Shown here one piece after another: positions 1 through 5,676 of a stretch of DNA of 8,078 bases. The notes below the pieces were generated by a model, which was not told the DNA's origin, ran no database searches, and worked only from the letters and a program-made list of their open reading frames with translations. The DNA comes from Acidimicrobium sp. UBA3029. GTDB taxonomy: Bacteria; Actinomycetota; Acidimicrobiia; Acidimicrobiales; Ilumatobacteraceae. The first letter of the stretch is position 1. Each line of letters begins with the position of its first letter. The translations under genes were made by a program, and so were the position numbers. The stretch spans positions 15,305-23,382 of the forward strand of contig DFDK01000070.1 in the NCBI GenBank assembly GCA_002367695.1, read 5' to 3'.

Positions 1-845
1 AGAACTTCGGTTGCCGAATTGATTGCCGTCGTCACTGTCTCACCACTTCGTGCTTCACCAACATCTTTGATGCCAGCAATCAGATAGCCCACCTCGCCCG
101 GCCCAAGCTCGGCGACTGGTGTCGACACCGGCATACGTGCACCGATCTCGATCACTTCATGCATGGCCTTTGTCTGCATGAACAGCAACTTGCTGCCACC
201 ATTCATTCGACCATTCATTACGCGAATGCTCGAAACCACACCCCGGTATGTGTCGTACTGCGAATCAAAGATCAGCGCCTGAAGTGGCGCATCGGCGTCA
301 CCCTTCGGCGGAGGAATGCGGACAATAATTTCGTCCAACAACTCGGGCACACCGACCCCAGTCTTTGCAGAGATTCGCAAGATATCTTCAGCAGGAATGC
401 CTAAAACCTTTTCAATTTCCATCGCATATCGATCAGGGTCGGCAGCTGGCAAGTCGATCTTGTTCAGCACTGCAACAATTTCGAGATTGCTTTCAAGAGC
501 CAAGTAACAGTTAGCAAGAGTTTGAGCTTCGATCCCCTGTGCGGCATCGACAACAAGTACTACACCTTCACATGCAGCAAGTGAACGACTCACCTCATAT
601 CCGAAGTCAACATGACCAGGTGTATCGATGAGATGAAACGTGTGGCCCTTCCAAGGCACGCGCACATTTTGCGCCTTGATCGTGATCCCTCGCTCGCGCT
701 CGAGATCCATCGAGTCCAAATATTGGGCGCGCATGTCTCGTGATTGCACTGCCCCTGTCATCTCCAAAATTCGGTCGGACAGGGTCGACTTACCGTGGTC
801 GATGTGGGCGATGATCGAGAAATTACGGATTGTTGCGAGATCCAT
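1..845 (-). CDS. lepA: Elongation factor 4 (LepA/EF4), N-terminal part, cut by the left edge
   Basis: This is a ribosome-associated translational GTPase of the cytoplasm, described in the family as back-translocating or remodelling stalled ribosomes and assisting 30S biogenesis. The 281 complete codons present cover the whole GTP-binding domain and the start of domain II. Visible motifs are the P-loop AHIDHGKST (residues 13-21), the switch I segment RERGITIKA (50-58), DTPGH (74-78), NKID (128-131) and SAK (159-161). RERGITIK and the very short N-terminus before the P-loop separate LepA from EF-Tu and EF-G. The ATG at 845 is chosen because a TGA lies in frame four codons upstream and MDLATIRNFSIIAHIDHGKS matches the usual LepA start. 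No Shine-Dalgarno sequence is evident before it. The gene is divergent from rpsT. About half of the roughly 600-residue protein lies outside the window. The identification is secure. Confidence 0.98.
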   Translation of the reverse strand, partial: MDLATIRNFSIIAHIDHGKSTLSDRILEMTGAVQSRDMRAQYLDSMDLERERGITIKAQNVRVPWKGHTFHLIDTPGHVDFGYEVSRSLAACEGVVLVVDAAQGIEAQTLANCYLALESNLEIVAVLNKIDLPAADPDRYAMEIEKVLGIPAEDILRISAKTGVGVPELLDEIIVRIPPPKGDADAPLQALIFDSQYDTYRGVVSSIRVMNGRMNGGSKLLFMQTKAMHEVIEIGARMPVSTPVAELGPGEVGYLIAGIKDVGEARSGETVTTAINSATEV

Positions 846-994
846 TGATGCGATTCAGTTCTGCTGGACCAGGCTTTGTTGGTGACGATGGCGCTACAGC
901 CCTCAAATTCTACAGTTGGGGCTGCGCCCTAGTCGCTGTTAGCCTGAACAGTCCTGAATTGTTCAGGCATCTAACGAAAGAATGGGTAGTCGAA
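846..994. promoter_or_regulatory. Divergent intergenic region between lepA and rpsT
   Basis: This 149-bp gap must hold the promoter of rpsT and possibly one for lepA. I see no convincing -35/-10 pair. The best plus-strand -10-like hexamers of TANNNT form are TACAGT (911-916) and TAGCCT (940-945). The latter has a weak TTGGGG (916-921) 18 bp upstream. Which one is used decides whether the inverted repeat at 942-968 is transcribed. The open reading frame of rpsT continues upstream through this region to about 830, but that extension does not resemble ribosomal protein sequence. Confidence 0.35.
942..968 (+). repeat. Perfect 9-bp inverted repeat upstream of rpsT
   Basis: GCCTGAACA (942-950) and TGTTCAGGC (960-968) are exact reverse complements separated by 9 bases, ending 26 bp before the rpsT start. 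In RNA this would be a stable 9-bp stem with a 9-nt loop. No U-run follows, so it is not an intrinsic terminator. It could be a leader structure for S20 control, or a DNA operator overlapping the promoter. The half-sites resemble the GAAC/GTTC core of actinobacterial LexA boxes, but the spacing is far too wide for that. The repeat is directly visible, while its function is unknown. Confidence 0.6.
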
Positions 995-1249
995 GTGGCA
1001 AATATCAAGAGCCAAAAGAAGCGAATCCTCACCAACGCCAAGGCCACCTCGCGTAACCGCGCGACGAAGAGCGAAGTGCGTACACGATTAAAGAACGCCG
1101 CCGAGTCAATCGGTACTCCTGAAAACCCAGAGGCATTGCGCATCGCCGTAAAGCGCCTCGATATGGCCGCCTCAAAGCGTGTCATTCACCCTCGTCAAGC
1201 TGCTCGCAAAAAGAGCCGCCTGATGAAAAAAATCAACGCCGCGAAGTAA
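995..1249 (+). CDS. rpsT: 30S ribosomal protein S20
   Basis: S20 is a primary 16S rRNA-binding protein of the small subunit. The product is 84 residues, the normal size, and very rich in Lys and Arg. The start is GTG at 995, read as Met, giving MANIKSQKKRILTNAKA, the classic S20 N-terminus. The C-terminal half has the conserved pattern of helices with HPRQAARKKSRL near residues 66-77. The frame stays open upstream to 830, but nothing there looks like S20, and no better ATG exists in frame. No strong Shine-Dalgarno sequence is present: GAAAGAA lies about 12 bases upstream. The gene is convergent with holA and the two share 17 bp at their 3' ends. In Actinobacteria rpsT commonly lies beside holA in this orientation, which supports the call. 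Confidence 0.97.
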   Translation: MANIKSQKKRILTNAKATSRNRATKSEVRTRLKNAAESIGTPENPEALRIAVKRLDMAASKRVIHPRQAARKKSRLMKKINAAK

Positions 1250-2258
1250 ACCTTCCACCCGTTTTTGCATGTTGCGGTGCGCCGCCCATGCGACTCAATC
1301 TGGCTATCAAGATTTCCATTGTCAGTTCCTCTTGCAAGTCTTTACCTCCGCGCAAATCGATATCGGCCCTAGCAAGCAGTTGTAATGCTGCGGCAATATT
1401 GGCAGCGCCCAATCTCCTATAAGTCTCCAGATATTTCTTTCCCTGAAACTCGCTTTTTGCCCCGATGATTGTCATCGCTTCGCTTGCAGTGTGCACTTCT
1501 GGCCCATCAAGTTTGAGAAGTTTCACATAGTGATTATGCAAAATCGCCATCAACTGGAGAGGATGAGATTCACCACTTCGTATCATGCGGCGCAACATCG
1601 CAATTGCCTTAGCTGAGTTCGAGAGATCGATCGCATCGGTCAAATCCCAAGGCATGACACTGCCCTCTTGACCAAGGAACGGTTCTATTTCGTCTACGGT
1701 GAGTTTCTTATTGGTGCCATATGTTGAAACCAATACCTCGATAATCGAAGGAAGCCTGGCCTGGTCTTGACCCAGCCATTCAATCAACATCTTGAGTCCA
1801 CCCGAGTCGACTTTGAGCCCAGATTCGGTCAATTGTTCTTGAAACCACATTGAGAGTTCATTGAAACGACTTGGTGGAGATGTATTTATAGTTGTCGCAC
1901 CTGCTTGCTTGAGAGCATCAGTGATTGATTTTGCAAGCTTGCCCGATCCTGTGAGCACAAGTTGCGTGTCTTCAAGCGGCTGAGCAAGATATGCAAGCAA
2001 GGGTTTGAGCTGATCAACTGTTGCTTCACCAATACCGCGCAACACCACCACTCGCTCACCGCCAAAGAGCGAACCTGTCTGCGCTCCGATCATGGCGTTA
2101 GCAATTTCCTTTTCTCGTTCTTCGGCTCCAAGTGTTTCTAAATCATGACTGAGAAGCATGGTGTTGCGGTCGCCATCACCGATGAGCTGCGTGATGAGGT
2201 CGGTGAGTCTGGCCGAAACCAATCTGGTATCACTGCCCGTAATTAAGTAGATCGCCAC
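1233..2258 (-). CDS. holA: DNA polymerase III subunit delta
   Basis: The delta subunit is the clamp-loader component that opens the beta sliding clamp during replication. The 341-residue product has the family's usual length and layout. An N-terminal segment begins AIYLITGSDTRLV, where the family has its Y-x-hydrophobic-G-x-[DE] pattern. LFGGERVVVLR follows (residues 64-74), then a middle lid-like region and the C-terminal collar helices ending in LQEELTMEILIARL (308-321). The start is taken as GTG at 2258 because homologous delta proteins begin just before the YLITG strand. The open frame continues 51 codons further inside comEC, but that part does not fit the family. The start overlaps the comEC 3' end by 16 bp, so translational coupling is likely. 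A weak GAGAA lies 7 bases upstream. Its 3' end overlaps rpsT on the other strand. Confidence 0.95.
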   Translation of the reverse strand: MAIYLITGSDTRLVSARLTDLITQLIGDGDRNTMLLSHDLETLGAEEREKEIANAMIGAQTGSLFGGERVVVLRGIGEATVDQLKPLLAYLAQPLEDTQLVLTGSGKLAKSITDALKQAGATTINTSPPSRFNELSMWFQEQLTESGLKVDSGGLKMLIEWLGQDQARLPSIIEVLVSTYGTNKKLTVDEIEPFLGQEGSVMPWDLTDAIDLSNSAKAIAMLRRMIRSGESHPLQLMAILHNHYVKLLKLDGPEVHTASEAMTIIGAKSEFQGKKYLETYRRLGAANIAAALQLLARADIDLRGGKDLQEELTMEILIARLSRMGGAPQHAKTGGRFTSRR

Positions 2259-3703
2259 GCCGATATTCTCGCAGAAATAACCAACAAAGCCACGATGCAC
2301 CAACCATACGTATTGATGCTGCCGTGTAGCGACATCCGTTCGCCAAGCACAGCCACCCACCAAACCCAACGCACGGCGACCCCGACAGGCCACATCAGCG
2401 CAGTCACACAAATGGTCATAAACGCACCACCAGAGATTTGGGCCAATATTCCTGCCAACATCCCAAGCGGAATTCCTACCAACATCACCATGCCTGCGAT
2501 GGGTACTGCCAACAAGTTGGTGACAAGCGCAATCACTGGCGCACTATGGAAAATAATTGCCGTAATTGGCATCACGCCCAACTGAGCGCCCATAGTTGTT
2601 GATAGTGCTATCGAAAACCAAGATGGCCCGGGGACGATCTTTGCGAGTTGTGGAGTGATGATCAGCAGCCCCAACGTTGCCGAACTCGACATCCAGAACC
2701 CAACCGACCACGCAAGCAGTGGGTCGCACACGATGAGCACAATGATTGCAAGTCCAAGCATGCGTCTCGCGGGTGTGTCGCGCCCGCGTGCTGTACCCAG
2801 AGCAACGAACCCAGCCATCATCGCTGCACGCAATACCGATGGCTCACCTCGAGTCACGACGGTAAACCACAGAAGCACAAACAGTGTCAGCCCAAATCGC
2901 CACGACGATCGAGCACGCATCAGTAACGGGCCCATCACTGTCAATAGAAATGCAACATTTTGTCCTGAAACTGCGGTGAGGTGCGACAAGCCGCTGTTTC
3001 GAAATGCTGTGATCATTGTCGCCGGTTGCTGTCGATCATCACCGATAATAAGGCCCATAAAAAGCGCACCTTCGTCACGAGGCATCGCTGCAGCAGATTT
3101 CGCCAACGCTGTGCGAATATTATTTGCGCTCAAATACAGCACCGCTCCATTGCCATAGCTTTCGCTCACATCACGAACGGCAAACATTCCTACAATGTGT
3201 CGGTAGGACAACCTGTGTTGTTTGCTCGCTTCAAGTCGCAAACGATCTCCAGAAACTCGAACAACCTCACCTGCCTGCCGATTACTCAATCTTCTGCCGG
3301 GCAGTCCATATGCATAGACGATGAACCTCTCGCCTTCTAGTTGCAACACGGTCTGCACGCCACCGTTGCGCCACTGTGGGTCTTCCACTACCTTCGCGAG
3401 GCCCTGAAACGAACCCAATTGTGGTTGTAAAAGTTGATGCCACGAACGAGCACCCAAACACACGCCAGCAAGCGCGAAGCAAACCATCGTTGCTGTGAAG
3501 AAGAGATTTCTTCTACGCCGTGCACGGTTGTGTTTACAAAACATCGCACTACCCACGACCAATGCAACACCAACACACACGCCAGCTACAAGATGATTTG
3601 CAATGTTTGCCGACATACGCGTGCACACCAACAACACAATTGCCAACACCAACACGTTGTTGTCGCTGGGTTGGAGCAGATGACCACCTTGACTACGTCG
3701 CAT
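2243..3703 (-). CDS. comEC: ComEC/Rec2-family DNA-uptake channel, without metallo-beta-lactamase domain
   Basis: ComEC is the inner-membrane channel that moves single-stranded transforming DNA into the cytoplasm. The 486-residue product starts with hydrophobic segments (about residues 17-28, 37-54 and 67-84), followed by a soluble DUF4131-like part (about 95-180). The Competence domain runs from about 210 to the end. Its diagnostic stretch runs from GLIIGDD (217-223) through FRNSGLSHLTAVSGQN (234-249), and TRGEPSVLRAAMMAG (284-298) is also conserved. Several more membrane helices follow. The protein ends after this domain and has no C-terminal beta-lactamase-like nuclease domain, as in other short actinobacterial ComECs. 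ATG 3703 is chosen because the open frame further upstream (to 3898) overlaps the plus-strand membrane gene and is not ComEC-like. GTG 3658 is a possible alternative. It is coupled to holA by a 16-bp overlap, and separated from comEA by the opposite-strand gene. Confidence 0.93.
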   Translation of the reverse strand: MRRSQGGHLLQPSDNNVLVLAIVLLVCTRMSANIANHLVAGVCVGVALVVGSAMFCKHNRARRRRNLFFTATMVCFALAGVCLGARSWHQLLQPQLGSFQGLAKVVEDPQWRNGGVQTVLQLEGERFIVYAYGLPGRRLSNRQAGEVVRVSGDRLRLEASKQHRLSYRHIVGMFAVRDVSESYGNGAVLYLSANNIRTALAKSAAAMPRDEGALFMGLIIGDDRQQPATMITAFRNSGLSHLTAVSGQNVAFLLTVMGPLLMRARSSWRFGLTLFVLLWFTVVTRGEPSVLRAAMMAGFVALGTARGRDTPARRMLGLAIIVLIVCDPLLAWSVGFWMSSSATLGLLIITPQLAKIVPGPSWFSIALSTTMGAQLGVMPITAIIFHSAPVIALVTNLLAVPIAGMVMLVGIPLGMLAGILAQISGGAFMTICVTALMWPVGVAVRWVWWVAVLGERMSLHGSINTYGWCIVALLVISARISAWRST

Positions 3704-3704
3704 C

Positions 3705-3719
3705 TCGTACGATTGAGGT
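3705..3719 (+). promoter_or_regulatory. Candidate leaderless promoter for the small membrane-protein gene
   Basis: A TANNNT-type -10 hexamer, TACGAT, lies at 3708-3713. Exactly six bases separate it from the A of ATG at 3720, so a normal start point would place the 5' end of the mRNA at the start codon. A TTGACT at 3689-3694 resembles a -35 box but is only 13 bp from the -10, which is too close for the usual spacing. The hexamer overlaps the 8-bp palindrome TCGTACGA (3705-3712), in the 16-bp gap separating this start from that of comEC. GAGG at 3715-3718 is too near the ATG to act as a Shine-Dalgarno sequence. Confidence 0.4.
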
Positions 3720-4169
3720 ATGCCAGATGTAGAAACGTCGCAACCGCACGTGCGTTCTCCGCGCATAGTTGTTGACGGCATCATCGCTAACCGCAGTTTG
3801 ATACGTAAGCGCGGCGGTGTAGCTGCTGTAGCGATTAGCGCCTCGCTCGCACTGGTTGGGCTCATCCTGTTGGCAATTCCTGGCTCACTGTTTGGCACGC
3901 TTGGCTATCTGGTCTTGGTGATTGCACTTCCCGCGCTGTCCATCGCAGGTGTTCCCGCTGTTTCTACATTTGCTAGTTATGTAATTGCCGCGTTGGCAAG
4001 TGCCGCCATCTGGTTCGCTCTTGGCCAAATGTCGGCGACACGAGCGACTCGTCGCGCAGTTGCTGGCTGGCCCGAATGGGCTCGCGAATTTAGGCCGCTT
4101 GCCATTGGCGTAGTAATTGGCGCCGTATTGGCTTTGGCGCTCAGCGGCATCGTGCTCGGCGCGTTGTAA
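3720..4169 (+). CDS. Unrecognised small membrane protein, antisense between comEA and comEC
   Basis: I do not recognise this 149-residue protein. It has a polar N-terminus of about 30 residues ending in a basic RSLIRKR stretch, then three or four hydrophobic segments (about 33-54, 56-80, 84-101 and 126-148). A basic, tryptophan-containing loop (RATRRAVAGWPEWAREFRP, about 108-126) precedes the last helix. It has no visible enzymatic motif. The even run of hydrophobic codons and the basic loop look like a genuine coding sequence, and no credible gene covers this interval on the other strand. The start ATG 3720 fits the leaderless promoter at 3708-3713; GTG 3750 is a weaker alternative. It is divergent from comEC with a 16-bp gap and convergent with comEA with a 9-bp gap, filling the space between them almost completely. 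A role in DNA uptake can only be guessed from position. Confidence 0.72.
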   Translation: MPDVETSQPHVRSPRIVVDGIIANRSLIRKRGGVAAVAISASLALVGLILLAIPGSLFGTLGYLVLVIALPALSIAGVPAVSTFASYVIAALASAAIWFALGQMSATRATRRAVAGWPEWAREFRPLAIGVVIGAVLALALSGIVLGAL

Positions 4170-4178
4170 CACTCGCAT

Positions 4179-4892
4179 TCACACACGCACTCGAGCGCGT
4201 ATCGCCGAGAGTTTCGACCGCCCGATACCGCGCACATTGAGCAAATCATCGATCGATGCATAGGGTCCATTTGCATTGCGGTAATCAATAATGGCCTGAG
4301 CGGTCGATGGACCAACACCTGGCAGCGAATCAAGATCACTCAGTGACGCACTATTTAGATCAACAATTCTTGAATTAGTAGTTGCGTCGCCGCCACTACC
4401 ACTACCACTACCACTACCTACAGTAGGAAGGTTGATGCCCGCATGTGGTCTCGGCAATGTCGCTCGAGGTGTGGAGCCAATTCGCGGAATGAAAACTTGT
4501 GCAGCATCTACGAGTGGTGCAGCAAGATTCACTACAACCAAATCGGCAGCAGCCGTAGCGCCACCAGCAGCTTGAAGTGCATCAAATATGCGCGCTGTTG
4601 TCAACAAAACATACACTCCTGGTTTCACCACCTCACCCGACACATACACAGTGATGCTCGCCGCAGACAATGCTCCGGTCACCAAACCTTCGGAGCCAGA
4701 TTCAACAGGACTTGTGGTGAGAGAATTTTGAGCAATTGTTGATGTTGCAAATGGAATCATCGCTTCGGGGGGCGGCGGCGGTACACGCACCACCCACCAA
4801 ACCCCGACGACCACAACGAGAACGCCAAATGCTGATGCCAGAATACGACTAAGCCCTACCCAATGAATGAGGTCAGTGAGTGGTCTTGGCAC
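4179..4892 (-). CDS. comEA: ComEA-family competence DNA receptor (SLBB + helix-hairpin-helix)
   Basis: ComEA is a membrane-anchored, outward-facing protein that binds double-stranded DNA and hands it to ComEC. Its 237 residues show, in order, a short cytoplasmic start and one membrane anchor (about 14-36) followed by a run of six prolines (38-42 and nearby). A Ser/Thr-rich stretch comes next, then an SLBB domain (about 80-138, beginning ITVYVSGEVVKPGVY) and a Gly-Ser linker (159-168). The C-terminal double helix-hairpin-helix (about 176-236) contains LPGVGPSTAQAI (190-201) and VRGIGRSKLSAI (220-231). This matches the family's full architecture. The start is GTG at 4892, 19 bp after the thioredoxin-TPR stop. 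The GGGG two bases upstream is too close to be a standard ribosome site. It probably shares a transcript with the thioredoxin-TPR gene. comEC does not follow directly because an opposite-strand gene intervenes. Confidence 0.94.
   Translation of the reverse strand: MPRPLTDLIHWVGLSRILASAFGVLVVVVGVWWVVRVPPPPPEAMIPFATSTIAQNSLTTSPVESGSEGLVTGALSAASITVYVSGEVVKPGVYVLLTTARIFDALQAAGGATAAADLVVVNLAAPLVDAAQVFIPRIGSTPRATLPRPHAGINLPTVGSGSGSGSGGDATTNSRIVDLNSASLSDLDSLPGVGPSTAQAIIDYRNANGPYASIDDLLNVRGIGRSKLSAIRARVRV
4393..4416. repeat. Four tandem copies of a CCACTA hexamer inside comEA
   Basis: CCACTA is repeated four times without change. Read on the minus strand it encodes (Gly-Ser)4 in the flexible linker between the SLBB and helix-hairpin-helix domains of ComEA. 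Because the unit is six bases, copy-number change by slippage would lengthen or shorten the linker by two residues without shifting the frame. Confidence 0.85.
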
Positions 4893-4911
4893 GACCCCAT
4901 GTGTGCCGCAA

Positions 4912-5616
4912 CTAGAAGAGTTGTGCGGTCAGTCTTTTTCGGTGGCCAGCGCTACGAGGGTCGTGTGGCCCCATCGCTTCCATGAGGTCCAGATACTTTT
5001 TGCGCGCGTCTTCATCGGCTTTAACTTGAGGGAGCAGGGCGGCCAGTTGCGCGTCATAATCATCAGTTGGCACAAATGCGGCGCGAGCAGCAGCAATTAC
5101 AACACGAACATTGTCAGTCTCAGGCACCAAAGCAAGTACGCCAAGCGCACCAGTCACGTCGCCGTTCTTAAGCAATAGTTGAGCCAGCAGAATCGCAATA
5201 CTCTCGTCGCCTGGCTTGAGCACGAAAGCTTCACGCAGACTTGCCTCGTCACCGGCACTCACCAGCGACTCCACAGTTGGTGCACCACCGTCTGGCATCA
5301 GTGACTGCACAAATTCGGCGATCACGTGCTCAGACTGCGCACCAACGAACCCATCCAACATTTCCCCATCTTTGAGCGCGTAAACCGCTGGAATTGACTG
5401 GATTTTAAATGCCGCTGAGATAGCCGGATTTTCGTCGACATTTACTTTGGCAAGTATCACCCTGCCCCCGGTTGCATCAATGAGTTTTTCAAGAATTGGC
5501 CCAATCGTCTTACATGGCCCACACCATGGTGCCCACAAGTCAACAATGACGGGCGTGGTCATTGACCGCTCTAAGACCTCTACCTGAAACGTTGCATCGG
5601 TTACATCGATCGCCAT
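4912..5616 (-). CDS. Thioredoxin-domain protein with C-terminal TPR-like region (CnoX/YbbN type)
   Basis: This is a cytoplasmic thioredoxin-fold protein. Residues 1-108 form the thioredoxin domain, with VDLWAPWCGPCK (25-36), the redox pair Cys32/Cys35, and the cis-proline loop SIPAV (74-78). Residues about 115-234 are helical and resemble the tetratricopeptide extension found in YbbN/CnoX and in the common actinobacterial thioredoxin-TPR proteins, ending in KKYLDLMEAMGPHDPRS plus a short tail. E. coli CnoX is a chaperedoxin that protects substrates from over-oxidation, but its active site differs from WCGPC. With an intact WCGPC, this protein could be redox-active. The start is ATG 5616 (MAIDVTD, typical for the group); GTG 5622 is two codons further out. 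A TAGCGT hexamer on the minus strand (5629-5624) sits 7 bases before the ATG. It lies 19 bp upstream of comEA in the same direction. Confidence 0.93.
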   Translation of the reverse strand: MAIDVTDATFQVEVLERSMTTPVIVDLWAPWCGPCKTIGPILEKLIDATGGRVILAKVNVDENPAISAAFKIQSIPAVYALKDGEMLDGFVGAQSEHVIAEFVQSLMPDGGAPTVESLVSAGDEASLREAFVLKPGDESIAILLAQLLLKNGDVTGALGVLALVPETDNVRVVIAAARAAFVPTDDYDAQLAALLPQVKADEDARKKYLDLMEAMGPHDPRSAGHRKRLTAQLF

Positions 5617-5676
5617 ACCCACGACGCTACTGCCGAGTATGACATCGAGGCCTTACTTGACTAAGTTTGCTCATCA
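5617..5676. promoter_or_regulatory. Divergent promoter region between thioredoxin-TPR and kinase genes
   Basis: Only 60 bp separate the two start codons, so both promoters must fit here or reach into the genes. On the minus strand TAGCGT (5629-5624) lies 7 bases before ATG 5616, consistent with a leaderless or one-base-leader transcript. On the plus strand TAAGTT (5662-5667) lies 9 bases before ATG 5677 and would give a leader of about 3 bases. No Shine-Dalgarno sequence is seen for either gene. The hexamers are short and degenerate, so this is only a candidate. Confidence 0.35.

Noticed and set aside
942..968. Inverted repeat as a LexA/SOS box
   Set aside because: The GAAC and GTTC half-sites are separated far more widely than the 4-base spacing of the actinobacterial SOS box.
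942..968. Inverted repeat as an intrinsic terminator
   Set aside because: No T-run follows on either strand, and both neighbouring genes point away from it.
830..994. Upstream extension of the rpsT reading frame (55 more codons)
   Set aside because: The extra residues do not resemble S20 or any recognisable domain, and MANIKSQ from GTG 995 is the normal S20 start.
2259..2411. Upstream extension of holA by 51 codons
   Set aside because: It lies wholly inside the conserved 3' end of comEC in another frame and does not match delta-subunit sequence.
2655..3158. 167-codon plus-strand open frame antisense to comEC
   Set aside because: Its product is of the low-complexity, basic kind expected from the reverse strand of a membrane-protein gene, and the minus strand carries the conserved ComEC motifs here.
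3556..3665. CA-rich, CCAACAC-repeated stretch as a tandem repeat or regulatory array
   Set aside because: The repeats are irregular and are explained by valine/leucine codons of ComEC membrane segments read on the minus strand.
3704..3898. Upstream extension of comEC by 65 codons
   Set aside because: The residues are polar and unlike ComEC N-termini, and the region overlaps the start of the plus-strand membrane gene.
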